Source: JADFRG01 sp036986135
Lineage (GTDB): Bacteria; Chloroflexota; Anaerolineae; Anaerolineales; E44-bin32
Assembly (NCBI GenBank): GCA_036986135.1
Contig: BTQZ01000001.1
Coordinates: 243,290-307,289, forward strand
DNA: 64,000 nucleotides
Direction: 5' to 3'
The notes beneath the pieces were generated by a model. That model did not search any database and was not told where the DNA came from. It was given only the letters and a program-made list of their open reading frames with translations. Positions 1 to 7,704 of this stretch are shown here, one piece after another. Each line of letters begins with the position of its first letter. Within the stretch, counting starts at the first letter, position 1. The position numbers and the translations under genes are program-made.

Positions 1-399
1 TGGCGCCTGGACGAAGTCGTGCCTGCGGCAGAAATTATTGAGAGGGTCGGCGCGGAACTAGCGCTCGAGCCTATCGAACCCAACTATCGCGGCGAAGTAG
101 CAAATCGATATCGCTACTTGGAAGGGTCAGGGGAAATTGGCGTCATCGCCTCCGTGACCCATCCCTTCTGCCAGGACTGCACGCGCGTGCGCCTCTCCGC
201 AGATGGGATGCTGTACACTTGCCTGTTTGCGGTTAAGGGTCACGATCTGCGCGGGGCCATACGCTCCGGCGCTTCTCATGAGGAGCTGATCGAAATCATT
301 TCCTCCATATGGACCCGCCGTACCGATCGCTACTCCGAGCTGCGCTCGGAAGCAACCGAGGGCCTGCAGAAGATCGAGATGTCATACATCGGCGGCTAG
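1..399 (+). CDS. moaA: GTP 3',8-cyclase MoaA, C-terminal part (5' end outside window)
   Basis: Radical-SAM enzyme of molybdenum cofactor synthesis that, in this family, converts GTP to 3',8-cyclo-GTP. Only the last ~132 residues are present; the frame is open to base 1, so the start lies upstream. The C-terminal [4Fe-4S] ligands are visible as FCQDC followed 13 residues later by YTC (CX2CX13C), the site that binds the substrate GTP in MoaA. The protein ends in Gly-Gly, the conserved MoaA C-terminus needed for activity. A hairpin with a T run follows about 30 bp later, so this is the end of its transcription unit. Confidence 0.93.
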   Translation, partial: WRLDEVVPAAEIIERVGAELALEPIEPNYRGEVANRYRYLEGSGEIGVIASVTHPFCQDCTRVRLSADGMLYTCLFAVKGHDLRGAIRSGASHEELIEIISSIWTRRTDRYSELRSEATEGLQKIEMSYIGG

Positions 400-426
400 G
401 AACGGACGTCGCGAACGTAGGAGCAG

Positions 427-453
427 AGGCTGGCCATGGGGCCGGCCTTTTTT
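427..453 (+). terminator. Rho-independent terminator of moaA
   Basis: A 9-bp stem (427-435 pairing with 440-448, one G-T pair) with a 4-nt loop runs directly into six T residues (448-453). It lies 28 bp after the moaA stop and separates moaA from the next gene set. Confidence 0.75.
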
Positions 454-566
454 ATCGGGCCGCGATCCTAGCCCCGATGAGATGAGAAGAAGGTAGGGAA
501 GGGGGCTGCCGAGAGGCAAATGGTAGAATGCAAACTCCCACCTTATTGTATGCTTGAGCGCCTCCC

Positions 567-1583
567 ATGAACGGATTCTTAAGACGCTGGCAGTTCTGGT
601 TCGGCCTGGCGATCAGCGCCCTCTTTCTCTGGCTCGCGCTCCGCGGCCTACGCCTCGCCGATGTATGGCAGTCGATTCAGGGAGCGCAGTATCTCTGGCT
701 CATTCCCGGACTGGCGGCCTACTGGATCGGGGTTTTGGTTCGATCCTGGCGGTGGACATACCTGCTGCGTCCGCTGAAGAACATCTCCACGCGTAAAGCG
801 TTTCCTATCGTCGTCATCGGATACATGGGGAACAACATCCTGCCGGCTCGGGCGGGTGAGCTGCTGCGGGCCTATGTGCTGCGCCGCAGCGAAGAGGTTC
901 CAATCAGCGGATCGCTGGCAACGATCGTGCTCGAGCGAGCCTTTGACGGCGTGGTCATGCTTTCATTCGTAGTATTCAACCTACCGGAGCTCGCCCGGGT
1001 GAGCACCGATTCAGGCCTGGTCGGAAACCTATACAACCTGGCAATCCTTGGCGTTACGGGCTTTCTCATAGCCGTGGCTCTGCTCGTGTTCATGGCCGTC
1101 TACCCGAAGCAATCACAATCTGCGTTGGAATGGGTGAATCAGCGTTTCGTTCCTCACAGGTTCAGGCGCCAGGTCACTCAACTCAGCCTGCGCTTTCTCG
1201 AGGGCCTGGGAGCACTCCGCTCGCCTCGAGATTTACTTATGGTGCTGCTCTCCTCCGTCGTGATCTGGTTGCTCGAAACCGTCAAATACTGGTATCTCAT
1301 GCAGGCATTTCCGTTCGAAGTGAGCTTCTTTGCCTTGATGCTGATGAATGGAGTGGTCAATTTGGCGACCACGCTGCCTTCCGCTCCGGGATATATTGGC
1401 ACCTTCGATGCGCCGGGGATTGCGGTCCTGGTTGCCTTCGGCGTCGACCACGCGGTGGCCACAGGCTACACGCTTGTACTTCACGCGGCGCTCTGGCTTC
1501 CGATCACGTTGCTCGGTCTGTACTATATGGTCCGAGAAGGAATCAGCTGGAGAAGCGTTCGAGCAGAGGCCGCTGCTCAGTGA
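567..1583 (+). CDS. LPG-synthase-TM / flippase-like integral membrane protein (UPF0104)
   Basis: Integral membrane protein of 338 residues belonging to the lysylphosphatidylglycerol synthase transmembrane family (PF03706), the membrane half of MprF-like proteins without the aminoacyl-transfer domain. Hydrophobic helices are visible at about residues 9-27, 41-59, 78-92, 150-172, 220-240 and further toward the C-terminus. The family signature NNILPARAGELLRAY follows the third helix. The exact function of stand-alone members is unknown; lipid or glycolipid flipping is often suggested. It lies 31 bp before an FAD oxidoreductase and may share its transcript. No good Shine-Dalgarno sequence precedes the ATG at 567, but the family alignment begins here. 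Confidence 0.85.
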   Translation: MNGFLRRWQFWFGLAISALFLWLALRGLRLADVWQSIQGAQYLWLIPGLAAYWIGVLVRSWRWTYLLRPLKNISTRKAFPIVVIGYMGNNILPARAGELLRAYVLRRSEEVPISGSLATIVLERAFDGVVMLSFVVFNLPELARVSTDSGLVGNLYNLAILGVTGFLIAVALLVFMAVYPKQSQSALEWVNQRFVPHRFRRQVTQLSLRFLEGLGALRSPRDLLMVLLSSVVIWLLETVKYWYLMQAFPFEVSFFALMLMNGVVNLATTLPSAPGYIGTFDAPGIAVLVAFGVDHAVATGYTLVLHAALWLPITLLGLYYMVREGISWRSVRAEAAAQ

Positions 1584-1614
1584 GGGATTTGGCGCGAACC
1601 GCACCGATCTCCCT

Positions 1615-2907
1615 ATGAAGCGAATAGCGATTATCGGGGCAGGAGCGGGGGGCCTGGCAGCCGCATACGATCTGGCGCGTGCGGGCCACCAGGTGACCGT
1701 CTTCGAGTCGGATGACCACGTTGGTGGGCTTGCATCGGGTTTCAAGCAGCCGAATTGGGACTGGTCGGTGGAGCGCTATTATCACCACTGGTTCGCCTCC
1801 GACAAACACATATTGGGCCTGATCGACGAACTGGGTTGGAGCGAGCGCGTGGTCTTCCCCCGCCCGGTTACCGTGGTCTACCATGACGAGCGGTTCTACC
1901 CACTCGATTCGCCCATCGCAGTACTCCGTTTCCCAGGAATCCCGTTTCTCGATCGGCTGAGGGTCGGTGCTGTGGTGGCCTATCTCCGGTACGTGGCGCG
2001 CTGGGAACCGCTTGAGCAGGTCACCGCTCACGAGTGGCTATCGGCTCGCGTTGGCGCGCGTGCCTACTCATCCATTTGGGAGCCGCTGCTGGACGGAAAA
2101 TTTGGTCCCCACTACAAAGACGTCAACATGGCCTGGTTTTGGGCGCGCATCAAGGCGCGCACCCCTCGCCTGGGTACTTACGAAGGCGGCTTTCAAGCCT
2201 TCATGGATGACCTGGCGGATCAGGTGGGGTTGGAGGGGGCGGTGATCCGATTGCAGACGCCGGTGGAAGGGCTACAGCCCACAAACGATCGGCAGCTAGA
2301 GGTCCGACTGAAAGGCGAGCCCCAGGTATTCGACGACTGTTTGGTCACGACCTCACCCACACTGCTCGCCCAGCTGGCTCCAGGCTTGCCGGAACCCTAT
2401 TTGCAGGGGCTGAAAGAGATGAAATCCATGGGCGCGGTCGTCATGATCCTTTCGCTCAAGCATCGTCTCTCCGAGCAAGGTCACTATTGGCACAACCTGC
2501 CCAAGGGGGCCGGATTCCCGTTTTTATCGCTCGTCGAACATACGAATTTCCTGCCAAGTGAGCATTTTGGCGGGGAGCACATCCTCTACTGCGGGGACTA
2601 CCTAGATCTGGGCCACGAATACTTCGAACTCTCTCAGTTTGAACTGCTGGAAAGATTTGTGCCGACCCTCACACGCATCAACCCGGCCTTCGAGCCGGAA
2701 TGGATCAACGCCAGCTGGCTGTACCGCACCCCCTATGCTCAGCCGATACCGCCTATAAATCACTCGAAGTCGATTCCAGACATTAAGACGCCCATTCCTG
2801 GCCTGTGGTTTGCCAGCATGAGCCAGGTGTACCCGTGGGATCGGGGCACAAACTTTGCGGTCGAAATCGCACGCCGGGCAGCATCTCGCATCCTACAGGT
2901 CACTTGA
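1615..2907 (+). CDS. NAD(P)/FAD-dependent oxidoreductase (amine oxidase / protoporphyrinogen oxidase-like fold)
   Basis: A 430-residue flavoprotein. The N-terminus is a dinucleotide-binding fold, IAIIGAGAGGLAAAYDLA (GxGxxG), followed by the acidic end of beta-2 (VFESD). The C-terminus has the second FAD-contacting region typical of the amino-oxidase superfamily (YPWDRGTNFAVEIA). The ATG at 1615 is chosen because the open frame continues upstream through the end of the preceding gene, while the Rossmann motif starts three residues after this Met. Substrate cannot be told from sequence; relatives next to flippase-like proteins are annotated as protoporphyrinogen oxidase-like or UDP-galactopyranose-mutase-like. 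It is followed 18 bp later by a multihaem cytochrome, so a redox or membrane-lipid role is possible but inferred only. Confidence 0.82.
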   Translation: MKRIAIIGAGAGGLAAAYDLARAGHQVTVFESDDHVGGLASGFKQPNWDWSVERYYHHWFASDKHILGLIDELGWSERVVFPRPVTVVYHDERFYPLDSPIAVLRFPGIPFLDRLRVGAVVAYLRYVARWEPLEQVTAHEWLSARVGARAYSSIWEPLLDGKFGPHYKDVNMAWFWARIKARTPRLGTYEGGFQAFMDDLADQVGLEGAVIRLQTPVEGLQPTNDRQLEVRLKGEPQVFDDCLVTTSPTLLAQLAPGLPEPYLQGLKEMKSMGAVVMILSLKHRLSEQGHYWHNLPKGAGFPFLSLVEHTNFLPSEHFGGEHILYCGDYLDLGHEYFELSQFELLERFVPTLTRINPAFEPEWINASWLYRTPYAQPIPPINHSKSIPDIKTPIPGLWFASMSQVYPWDRGTNFAVEIARRAASRILQVT

Positions 2908-2925
2908 TGACTCACCGAACTCACC

Positions 2926-4620
2926 ATGAATAGGCGTGGGATCATCTTCAGCTTGACAGTTTCGTTTCTTGCGGCCTGCGCCACGAGCCAGTCTCCGACT
3001 CCAACCCTTGAGCCAACCCAGGCCAGGCCGACTTGGACCCCTCCCCCACCGGCCACCGCCGTTCCGACGATAAGCCCTGTGATTCTCCAGGTCGGGGAAC
3101 CGCTTTCTGAGTACCAAGGCCGCTACTTTTCCGCTTCCGGCGTCTGCACGCCCTGTCACCAGAATCAGGAAGACGACTCGGGCTCGGACGTATCCATTGA
3201 TGCGTTCTGGCGGTCGTCCGTGATGGCAAACTCGGCTCGCGACCCGTTTTGGCAAGCCTCCGTTCGCTCGGAGATCGTTTCAAGACCCGATGCTGCGGCT
3301 TCGATCGAGAACACCTGCGCCAAATGCCATATGCCGATGGCGAGATACACGGACAGCATCGAGGGAGGGCAGGCCGGAATTTTCGGACCTGGTCTGATGG
3401 ACCCCGACCATCCGCTCAACGATCTCGCTATGGATGGGGTCTCATGCACGCTCTGCCATCAGGTGCTCGAGGAGGGTCTGGGATTTCAGACCAGCTACAA
3501 CGGCGGCTTCGAGGTCGACATCGAAACCGCGCCTGGGGAGCGATTGATTTATGGCCCTTATTCGGTGGATGATCCCTCTGCGATCGTGATGCAGCAAGCC
3601 TCCGGTTACGTTCCCACTCAGGGAATGCAGCTCGGAGATTCCGAGCTCTGTGCGACGTGCCACACGTTCTTTGCAGGATCCGAATTTCCTATCCAAACCA
3701 CCTACTTTGAGTGGTTCTACAGCGATTCCAGGGGCGTTCAGACGTGCCAGGACTGTCACATGCCGGAGGCGGTTGGTGGGGTGCGTATCGCCAGCTCAAG
3801 CGAATTCCCGCGCAGTCCATTTGCTGAACACCTGCTTGTAGGCGGTAATGCCTATATTCTTGAGCTGCTCAAGACCTTCGTGGATGAACTGGGCCTGACC
3901 GCCTCCGCCGAGCAGTTCGAAGTCACGCGGCAGCGGACGGTTGAACAGCTGCAGAATCAAGCGGTCGAGCTGGAAATCGACGAGATGCGGTTGTCGGGTG
4001 GCCGGCTCACAGCCGACATCCGTATCAAGAATCTGGCAGGACACAAATTCCCGAGCGGATTTCCTTCGCGCCGGGCCTGGATCCGGTTTGTCATTGAGGA
4101 CAGCAGTGGACAGATCGTGTTCGAGTCAGGGGGGGTCGACGCCTTGGGCAGGATCGTCGACAACGATGGTGACGACGATCCAACGCTCTTCGAGCCCCAT
4201 TACCTTGCCATCGTCCAGCCAGAGCAAGTTCAGATCTACGAGTCGATTATGTCCGACGCAAACGGGAAGATCACAACGGAGTTGATGGCAGCCGCTGAGT
4301 ATCTAAAGGACAACCGGATCATGCCAGCTGGTCAGGATAAGTTTGGCGCCGTGGAATCCATTCAACCACGCGGTAAGGCGGTCGGGGATGAGGACTTTCA
4401 GGGGGGTGTGGACGGAATCCAGTATGCCATCGACCTGCGACAGGAACAGGGGCCCTTTACGGTCACCATAGAGGTGCTTTATCAATCCGTGGCGCATTCC
4501 TGGATCGAGGCCATGCGCGATCTGGCATTTGATGAGGTGGAGCGCTTTCTCAGGCTGTACGATGCCGTACCGAATGTTCCGGTAGTCGTTGCCAGAGAGT
4601 CGGTCGAAATCGGAGAGTAG
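2926..4620 (+). CDS. Pentahaem c-type cytochrome lipoprotein
   Basis: A 564-residue exported lipoprotein: a short signal peptide ending in the lipobox LAAC (Cys18), then a Pro/Thr-rich linker (about 22-50) of the kind common in Chloroflexota surface proteins. Five CXXCH haem c sites are visible, at Cys74-His78, Cys131-His135, Cys174-His178, Cys242-His246 and Cys274-His278. The second half (about 330-564) has no haem site and looks like a beta-rich domain; LAGHKFPSGFPSRRAW near residue 370 is a motif found after the haem domain in cytochrome c-554-like proteins. It probably acts as an extracytoplasmic electron carrier or oxidoreductase. Its partner is unknown; the FAD oxidoreductase 18 bp upstream is a candidate by position only. 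Confidence 0.88.
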   Translation: MNRRGIIFSLTVSFLAACATSQSPTPTLEPTQARPTWTPPPPATAVPTISPVILQVGEPLSEYQGRYFSASGVCTPCHQNQEDDSGSDVSIDAFWRSSVMANSARDPFWQASVRSEIVSRPDAAASIENTCAKCHMPMARYTDSIEGGQAGIFGPGLMDPDHPLNDLAMDGVSCTLCHQVLEEGLGFQTSYNGGFEVDIETAPGERLIYGPYSVDDPSAIVMQQASGYVPTQGMQLGDSELCATCHTFFAGSEFPIQTTYFEWFYSDSRGVQTCQDCHMPEAVGGVRIASSSEFPRSPFAEHLLVGGNAYILELLKTFVDELGLTASAEQFEVTRQRTVEQLQNQAVELEIDEMRLSGGRLTADIRIKNLAGHKFPSGFPSRRAWIRFVIEDSSGQIVFESGGVDALGRIVDNDGDDDPTLFEPHYLAIVQPEQVQIYESIMSDANGKITTELMAAAEYLKDNRIMPAGQDKFGAVESIQPRGKAVGDEDFQGGVDGIQYAIDLRQEQGPFTVTIEVLYQSVAHSWIEAMRDLAFDEVERFLRLYDAVPNVPVVVARESVEIGE

Positions 4621-4648
4621 TCTAGCCGCTGCGGTTGTTGGCGGGAAA

Positions 4649-5062
4649 TTACGACTCGAGCAAATCCACGAGCACTTTGAACAGGTCGGTTTCGGTGATG
4701 ATGCCCACTACATTGTCACCGTCCATTACGGGCAGGCCATGGATCGACTTATCGACCATGATCCGGGCGGCTTCCTCTACTGGGGTGTCGCCTTCGACCG
4801 TGATCACGGATTTGGTCATCAAGTCCTTCAGGGTGATCCTGCTGAGCAAATAGTTCAGCTCCCATATGCTCAGGCTAGTCGCGTCGGAGGGAGAGGCATG
4901 CAGCAGATCCCGGTCCGAGACGATCCCCCTCAGCCTGCCTCTCCTGTCCACGACTGGAAGCCGCCGAATGCCTTTTTCCCGCATTAGATTAAAGGCCTCT
5001 TGCATCGGCATATCGGGCAGGGCCGTGATCACGGGTTGTGTCATGCGCTCGCTGACCTGCAT
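4649..5062 (-). CDS. Tandem CBS-domain protein
   Basis: A 137-residue cytoplasmic protein made of two CBS motifs (about residues 8-60 and 75-135) and nothing else, i.e. one Bateman module. CBS pairs bind adenosyl ligands such as AMP, ATP or S-adenosylmethionine and act as sensors. The ATG is preceded by GGAGAA at a normal distance. It is convergent with the cytochrome gene, with only 28 bp between the stops. The ArsR-family gene upstream is on the same strand but about 530 bp away, so co-transcription is uncertain. The target of the sensor cannot be told. Confidence 0.9.
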   Translation of the reverse strand: MQVSERMTQPVITALPDMPMQEAFNLMREKGIRRLPVVDRRGRLRGIVSDRDLLHASPSDATSLSIWELNYLLSRITLKDLMTKSVITVEGDTPVEEAARIMVDKSIHGLPVMDGDNVVGIITETDLFKVLVDLLES

Positions 5063-5355
5063 GTCAAATTCTCCTTTCCGTCAAATAAGGGCCACAGTGC
5101 GTGGTAAATTGATTTCCCCGAGCAGAATGACCCCGGCGAACGAGCAAACCCCAATCAATTGAAGAAATAACCGTCGCCTGAGTCAGGCGTTTGACCTGCA
5201 CTCTTCGCATCCTTCGAGAGGTCGCTTAATTTGGGTGGAATCTGCACTCATGGAGTGCACTCAGTGAGTAGAGTCAGAATCACCGCAGATCTAGAATTAT
5301 ACACATGTGACTCGGGCAGGCATCAGATCTGCTGAGGTGCGGAGGATATCGGGGA

Positions 5356-5443
5356 GCCGCGGACTCCCGTAAAAGAAGCCGCGGTCTCCCCGAAAGGAAG
5401 CCGCGAATTCCCCGGAGGGAAACCGCGGGCTCCTCGAGTAGAA
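5356..5443. repeat. Four 22-bp tandem repeats
   Basis: Four adjacent units of exactly 22 bp (5356-5377, 5378-5399, 5400-5421, 5422-5443). Each starts with a G/A-CCGCG core, contains a CTCC or TTCC block near position 9-12, and ends in GAA. The units diverge by several bases from each other, so this is an old or selected repeat rather than a recent slippage product. A fifth partial unit (GCC) follows, then a T run. Function unknown. Confidence 0.75.
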
Positions 5444-5460
5444 GCCTTTTTACGCCATAC

Positions 5461-5529
5461 TCAGGGCGTCATGTGTGCGCCCTCGCAACAGTGGGCTACA
5501 CGTCGTAGTGTAAATCGCGGCAGCTGCAT
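5461..5529 (-). CDS. Possible 22-residue small ORF downstream of the ArsR-type gene
   Basis: A short minus-strand reading frame, ATG at 5529 to TGA at 5461, encoding 22 residues with a Cys-Cys pair and two His (AHCCEGAHM). The reasons to list it are a strong Shine-Dalgarno-like GGGAGGTG about 6 nt before the ATG and the operator-like site 5552-5567 just upstream of that. No homologue is recognised and a chance ORF of this length is likely, so this is only a candidate leader or small metal-related peptide. Confidence 0.2.
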   Translation of the reverse strand: MQLPRFTLRRVAHCCEGAHMTP

Positions 5530-5551
5530 GCACCTCACCTCCCTTCGTTTC

Positions 5552-5567
5552 ATCGATACTCATCTAT
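5552..5567. promoter_or_regulatory. Second ArsR-type operator-like site
   Basis: Matches 14 of 16 positions of the dyad at the arsR-type start (5883-5898), in the same orientation. The left arm has one substitution, so the dyad is imperfect (ATCGA...TCTAT). It lies 24 bp after the end of the arsR-type gene, in front of the small ORF and the CBS gene. Confidence 0.5.
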
Positions 5568-5590
5568 GAATCGACCTAAAAAAACAGGCA

Positions 5591-5884
5591 TCAGGATTGT
5601 TCCTGAACGTCGGGCGCATAGTTCAGCTTCAGGACGCCGCAGCACGTGGCCACGGCCTCCTGGTTCAGCACATAGAACGTCTGACGCCCCTCATGTCGAA
5701 TGTGCACCAGGTTGGCGTCTCGCAAGAACGCCAGGTGATGCGACACCGTCGGTTGAGTCACATCCAGTTCATCTGCCAGTTCGCCAACCGACCGCCACTC
5801 GCAGCAGCAGAGTTTCATGATCTCCTGACGCGTGCGATCCGATAGCGCCCTGGCGAATGCGATGGGGTCAGCGGTTTGATTCAT
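5591..5884 (-). CDS. ArsR/SmtB-family winged-helix repressor
   Basis: A 97-residue cytoplasmic DNA-binding regulator. The core is a winged helix: helix region ARALSDRTRQEIMKLCCCEW, the helix-turn-helix ELADELDVTQPTVSHHLAFL (about 37-56), then the wing HIRHEGRQTFYVLN. Three consecutive cysteines at about 26-28 occupy the place of the ELCVC metal-thiol site of ArsR, and another Cys pair (ATCCG) lies near residues 80-81, so thiol-based metal or metalloid sensing is plausible. The start codon sits inside a perfect 5-6-5 dyad and downstream of a good promoter, which points to autorepression. It is divergent from the fabH-type gene. No ars resistance gene is adjacent, so the regulated function is open. 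Confidence 0.9.
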   Translation of the reverse strand: MNQTADPIAFARALSDRTRQEIMKLCCCEWRSVGELADELDVTQPTVSHHLAFLRDANLVHIRHEGRQTFYVLNQEAVATCCGVLKLNYAPDVQEQS

Positions 5885-5898
5885 AGATACTCGTCTAT
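5883..5898. promoter_or_regulatory. Operator-like dyad at the arsR-type start
   Basis: ATAGA-6nt-TCTAT, a perfect 5-bp inverted repeat overlapping the start codon of the ArsR-type gene and adjoining its -10 box. Position and size fit an ArsR-family operator used for autorepression. Confidence 0.6.
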
Positions 5899-5899
5899 A

Positions 5900-5929
5900 T
5901 ATTTACCGCACAATGTATAGGGATGTCAA
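5900..5929 (-). promoter_or_regulatory. Sigma-70-like promoter of the ArsR-type gene
   Basis: Minus-strand TTGACA (5929-5924) and TAAATA (5905-5900) separated by 18 bp, ending just before the operator dyad and about 16 bp upstream of the start codon, so the leader would be very short. Confidence 0.6.
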
Positions 5930-6196
5930 GTGCGATGCTAGGCCCCGATCGGTGAAAAACAGCCTTATTTAGCTCGACGAGCCAGCGGTGCGCGGAGACT
6001 ACGGTGTGGGCACTCATAGCGCAGGTGTCGACTAGCTCAGGGGATCCGAGAGTTTTCAAATCCGACTTCGCTGGGCTCCACGAGTGTTCCGGACTGCCCG
6101 AGGCGCGTCAGGGTCGGTGGGGTTCAGCATGGATGAACAGCTGCAATGCGCCGTGCATCCGAAACTGTGGGAGAATTATGCCCGGCGGAGGATTCT
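5930..6196. other. Divergent region upstream of the fabH-type gene
   Basis: About 270 bp between the arsR-type promoter and the fabH-type start. No gene or clear plus-strand promoter is seen. A GGCGGAGG Shine-Dalgarno stretch lies at its right end, before the ATG at 6197. Confidence 0.5.
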
Positions 6197-7336
6197 ATGA
6201 CCGAGCGATACGGGAACATCGTTGGCTGGGGGATGCAAGTTCCCGAGCGAGTGATAACCAACCAGGATCTCGAAAAGCTCGTAGATACCACTGACGAGAA
6301 AATCGTCTCCCTAACCGGGATTCGGGAACGCCACGTGGTTTCGCCGGGGGAGACCGCATCCGAGATGGCGACCGAGGCCGCAAGGCGGGCCCTGGATGAA
6401 GCCGGCGTCAATCCTCGCGATCTTGGCCTGATCATCGTCGCCACTTCCAGTCCGGACTATCTTACTCCACCCATCTCCTCTCAGGTCCAACATGCCTTGG
6501 GCGCGAAGGACGTCGGTGCCTTCACGCTGGTCGCCGGATGCCCGGGATTTGTGTACGGGATAACTACCGCGCAGCAATTCATCAGTTCGGGGGCTTGCGA
6601 CAATGTGCTGGTCGTTGGAGTTGAGCTGATCAGTCGCTATATCGACTACACCGATCGTACGACCTGTGTGCTCTTCGGGGACGGAGCTGGCGCAGTGGTG
6701 CTTCAGGTTACGGACCAACCTTCTGGCGTGCTTTCCTTTGTGCTGGGATCCGACGGCTCCGGTGCGGAGCATTTGATCCTGCCCGGCGGCGGAACCGCAG
6801 CACCCCCGACCCACCAGACTGTTGATGAAGGTCTCCAATACCTGCGCATGAATGGGCGACAGGTCTTTCGCTTCGCTACTCGCATTCTTGGGAAAGCCCT
6901 GAAGCAGGCGATTCAGCAGGCGGGGCTTACGGTTGACGACATCGATCTGTTCATCCCCCATCAGGCCAACAAGCGCATCATCGATAGCGCCGCCCGCTAT
7001 GTTGGGCTGCCAGAAGACAAGGTGTTCATCAACATCGATCGTTACGGGAATACTTCGGCGGCCTCAATACCGATTGCCCTAACCGAGGCCATGGAGCAAG
7101 GACGCGCCAAGCCCGGCGATACACTCGCATTCGTGGCCTTTGGGGCCGGCCTCACCTGGGCGGCTTCGGTTGTGAAGCTCGGCCAAAGAATTGCTCCGCA
7201 GCCGGTGGATGCGGAGTGGCTCAAACGCTTCTCCTTCATGGGCAGTGGCCTGAGCCGCGCCTTCGGCGCCGTGTCAGGATCGGTAGGGTCCTGGGCCGGT
7301 AGGCTGATCGGTAAGAACCCAAGCTTGCCCAAGTAA
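6197..7336 (+). CDS. fabH: Beta-ketoacyl-ACP synthase III (FabH-type), long form
   Basis: Thiolase-fold condensing enzyme that in this family joins an acyl-CoA to malonyl-ACP to start fatty acid synthesis. The Cys-His-Asn triad is visible: Cys115 (AGCPGF), His255 (FIPHQANKR) and Asn285 (RYGNTSAAS). The ATG at 6197 is preceded by GGCGGAGG 6 nt upstream, and the family alignment starts a few residues later (YGNIVGWGMQVPERVITN). At 379 residues it is about 50 longer than E. coli FabH; the extra part is a C-terminal tail after the last conserved strand (from about residue 330). It stands alone, without acpP, fabD or fabG nearby, so it may serve a special lipid or polyketide-like product instead of bulk fatty acid initiation. 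Confidence 0.9.
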   Translation: MTERYGNIVGWGMQVPERVITNQDLEKLVDTTDEKIVSLTGIRERHVVSPGETASEMATEAARRALDEAGVNPRDLGLIIVATSSPDYLTPPISSQVQHALGAKDVGAFTLVAGCPGFVYGITTAQQFISSGACDNVLVVGVELISRYIDYTDRTTCVLFGDGAGAVVLQVTDQPSGVLSFVLGSDGSGAEHLILPGGGTAAPPTHQTVDEGLQYLRMNGRQVFRFATRILGKALKQAIQQAGLTVDDIDLFIPHQANKRIIDSAARYVGLPEDKVFINIDRYGNTSAASIPIALTEAMEQGRAKPGDTLAFVAFGAGLTWAASVVKLGQRIAPQPVDAEWLKRFSFMGSGLSRAFGAVSGSVGSWAGRLIGKNPSLPK

Positions 7337-7704
7337 TGAATAGCGGCTGTCTAAAGCTACTTGTGGACAGCCCTCTCTCGCGATAGAGAATTCTAAATAG
7401 ACCTAGCCTCTGGCTTCGAGTATGTTGGAGAAGGCTGATCCAGACGGGGACCACTCATGGATGGGTTCGGGAGGATCGGCCTCGACCATAAGGTGTGTTC
7501 GAAGGAGGCAAAGCGTCCCCGGTTGAAAGAGACGACCCTTCGGGGTCGTTTCGCTTTGTCTGGATATATGTATTTACAGATGCTATTGTAGAGGAGGATC
7601 TTAAGCCAATTCATCCCATGAGCGCTGAAATGGCCCTGCATAGGTCACGGTAGGCGACTGAAACTTCAACACACTGATTCACACCGTTCAGAGGCCGGGC
7701 CCGC
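7337..7704. other. Non-coding stretch after the fabH-type gene
   Basis: No supported gene. Two hairpins are visible: GGCTGTC (7345-7351) pairing with GACAGCC (7366-7372) just after the fabH-type stop, and a 7-bp stem with a TTCG tetraloop (7532-7549). Neither is followed by a convincing T run. Confidence 0.5.
7532..7549 (+). terminator. Hairpin with TTCG tetraloop, possible terminator
   Basis: ACGACCC (7532-7538), TTCG loop, GGGTCGT (7543-7549), followed by the T-rich TTCGCTTTGT. The flanking purine- and pyrimidine-rich stretches could extend the stem. It stands about 195 bp after the fabH-type stop, so whether it terminates that transcript is uncertain. Confidence 0.4.

Larger units (their letters stand above)
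5063..5590. other. Long intergenic region between the CBS and arsR-type genes
   Basis: About 530 bp without a confident gene. It holds an inverted repeat (TGCACTC 5243-5249, GAGTGCA 5253-5259), a four-unit 22-bp tandem repeat (5356-5443), a possible 22-codon minus-strand ORF (5461-5529), and an operator-like sequence (5552-5567) nearly identical to the one at the arsR-type start. These are listed separately. Confidence 0.6.

Noticed and set aside
1348..1614. Upstream extension of the FAD oxidoreductase frame
   Set aside because: It overlaps the end of the flippase-like gene and codes no conserved sequence; the Rossmann motif begins right after the Met at 1615.
5400..5443. CRISPR-like array in the 22-bp repeats
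   Set aside because: Repeats are directly adjacent with no spacers, and no cas gene is nearby.
7393..7641. Minus-strand open frame of 82 codons after the fabH-type gene
   Set aside because: No similarity recognised, no ribosome site, odd composition; it covers the TTCG hairpin and looks like chance.
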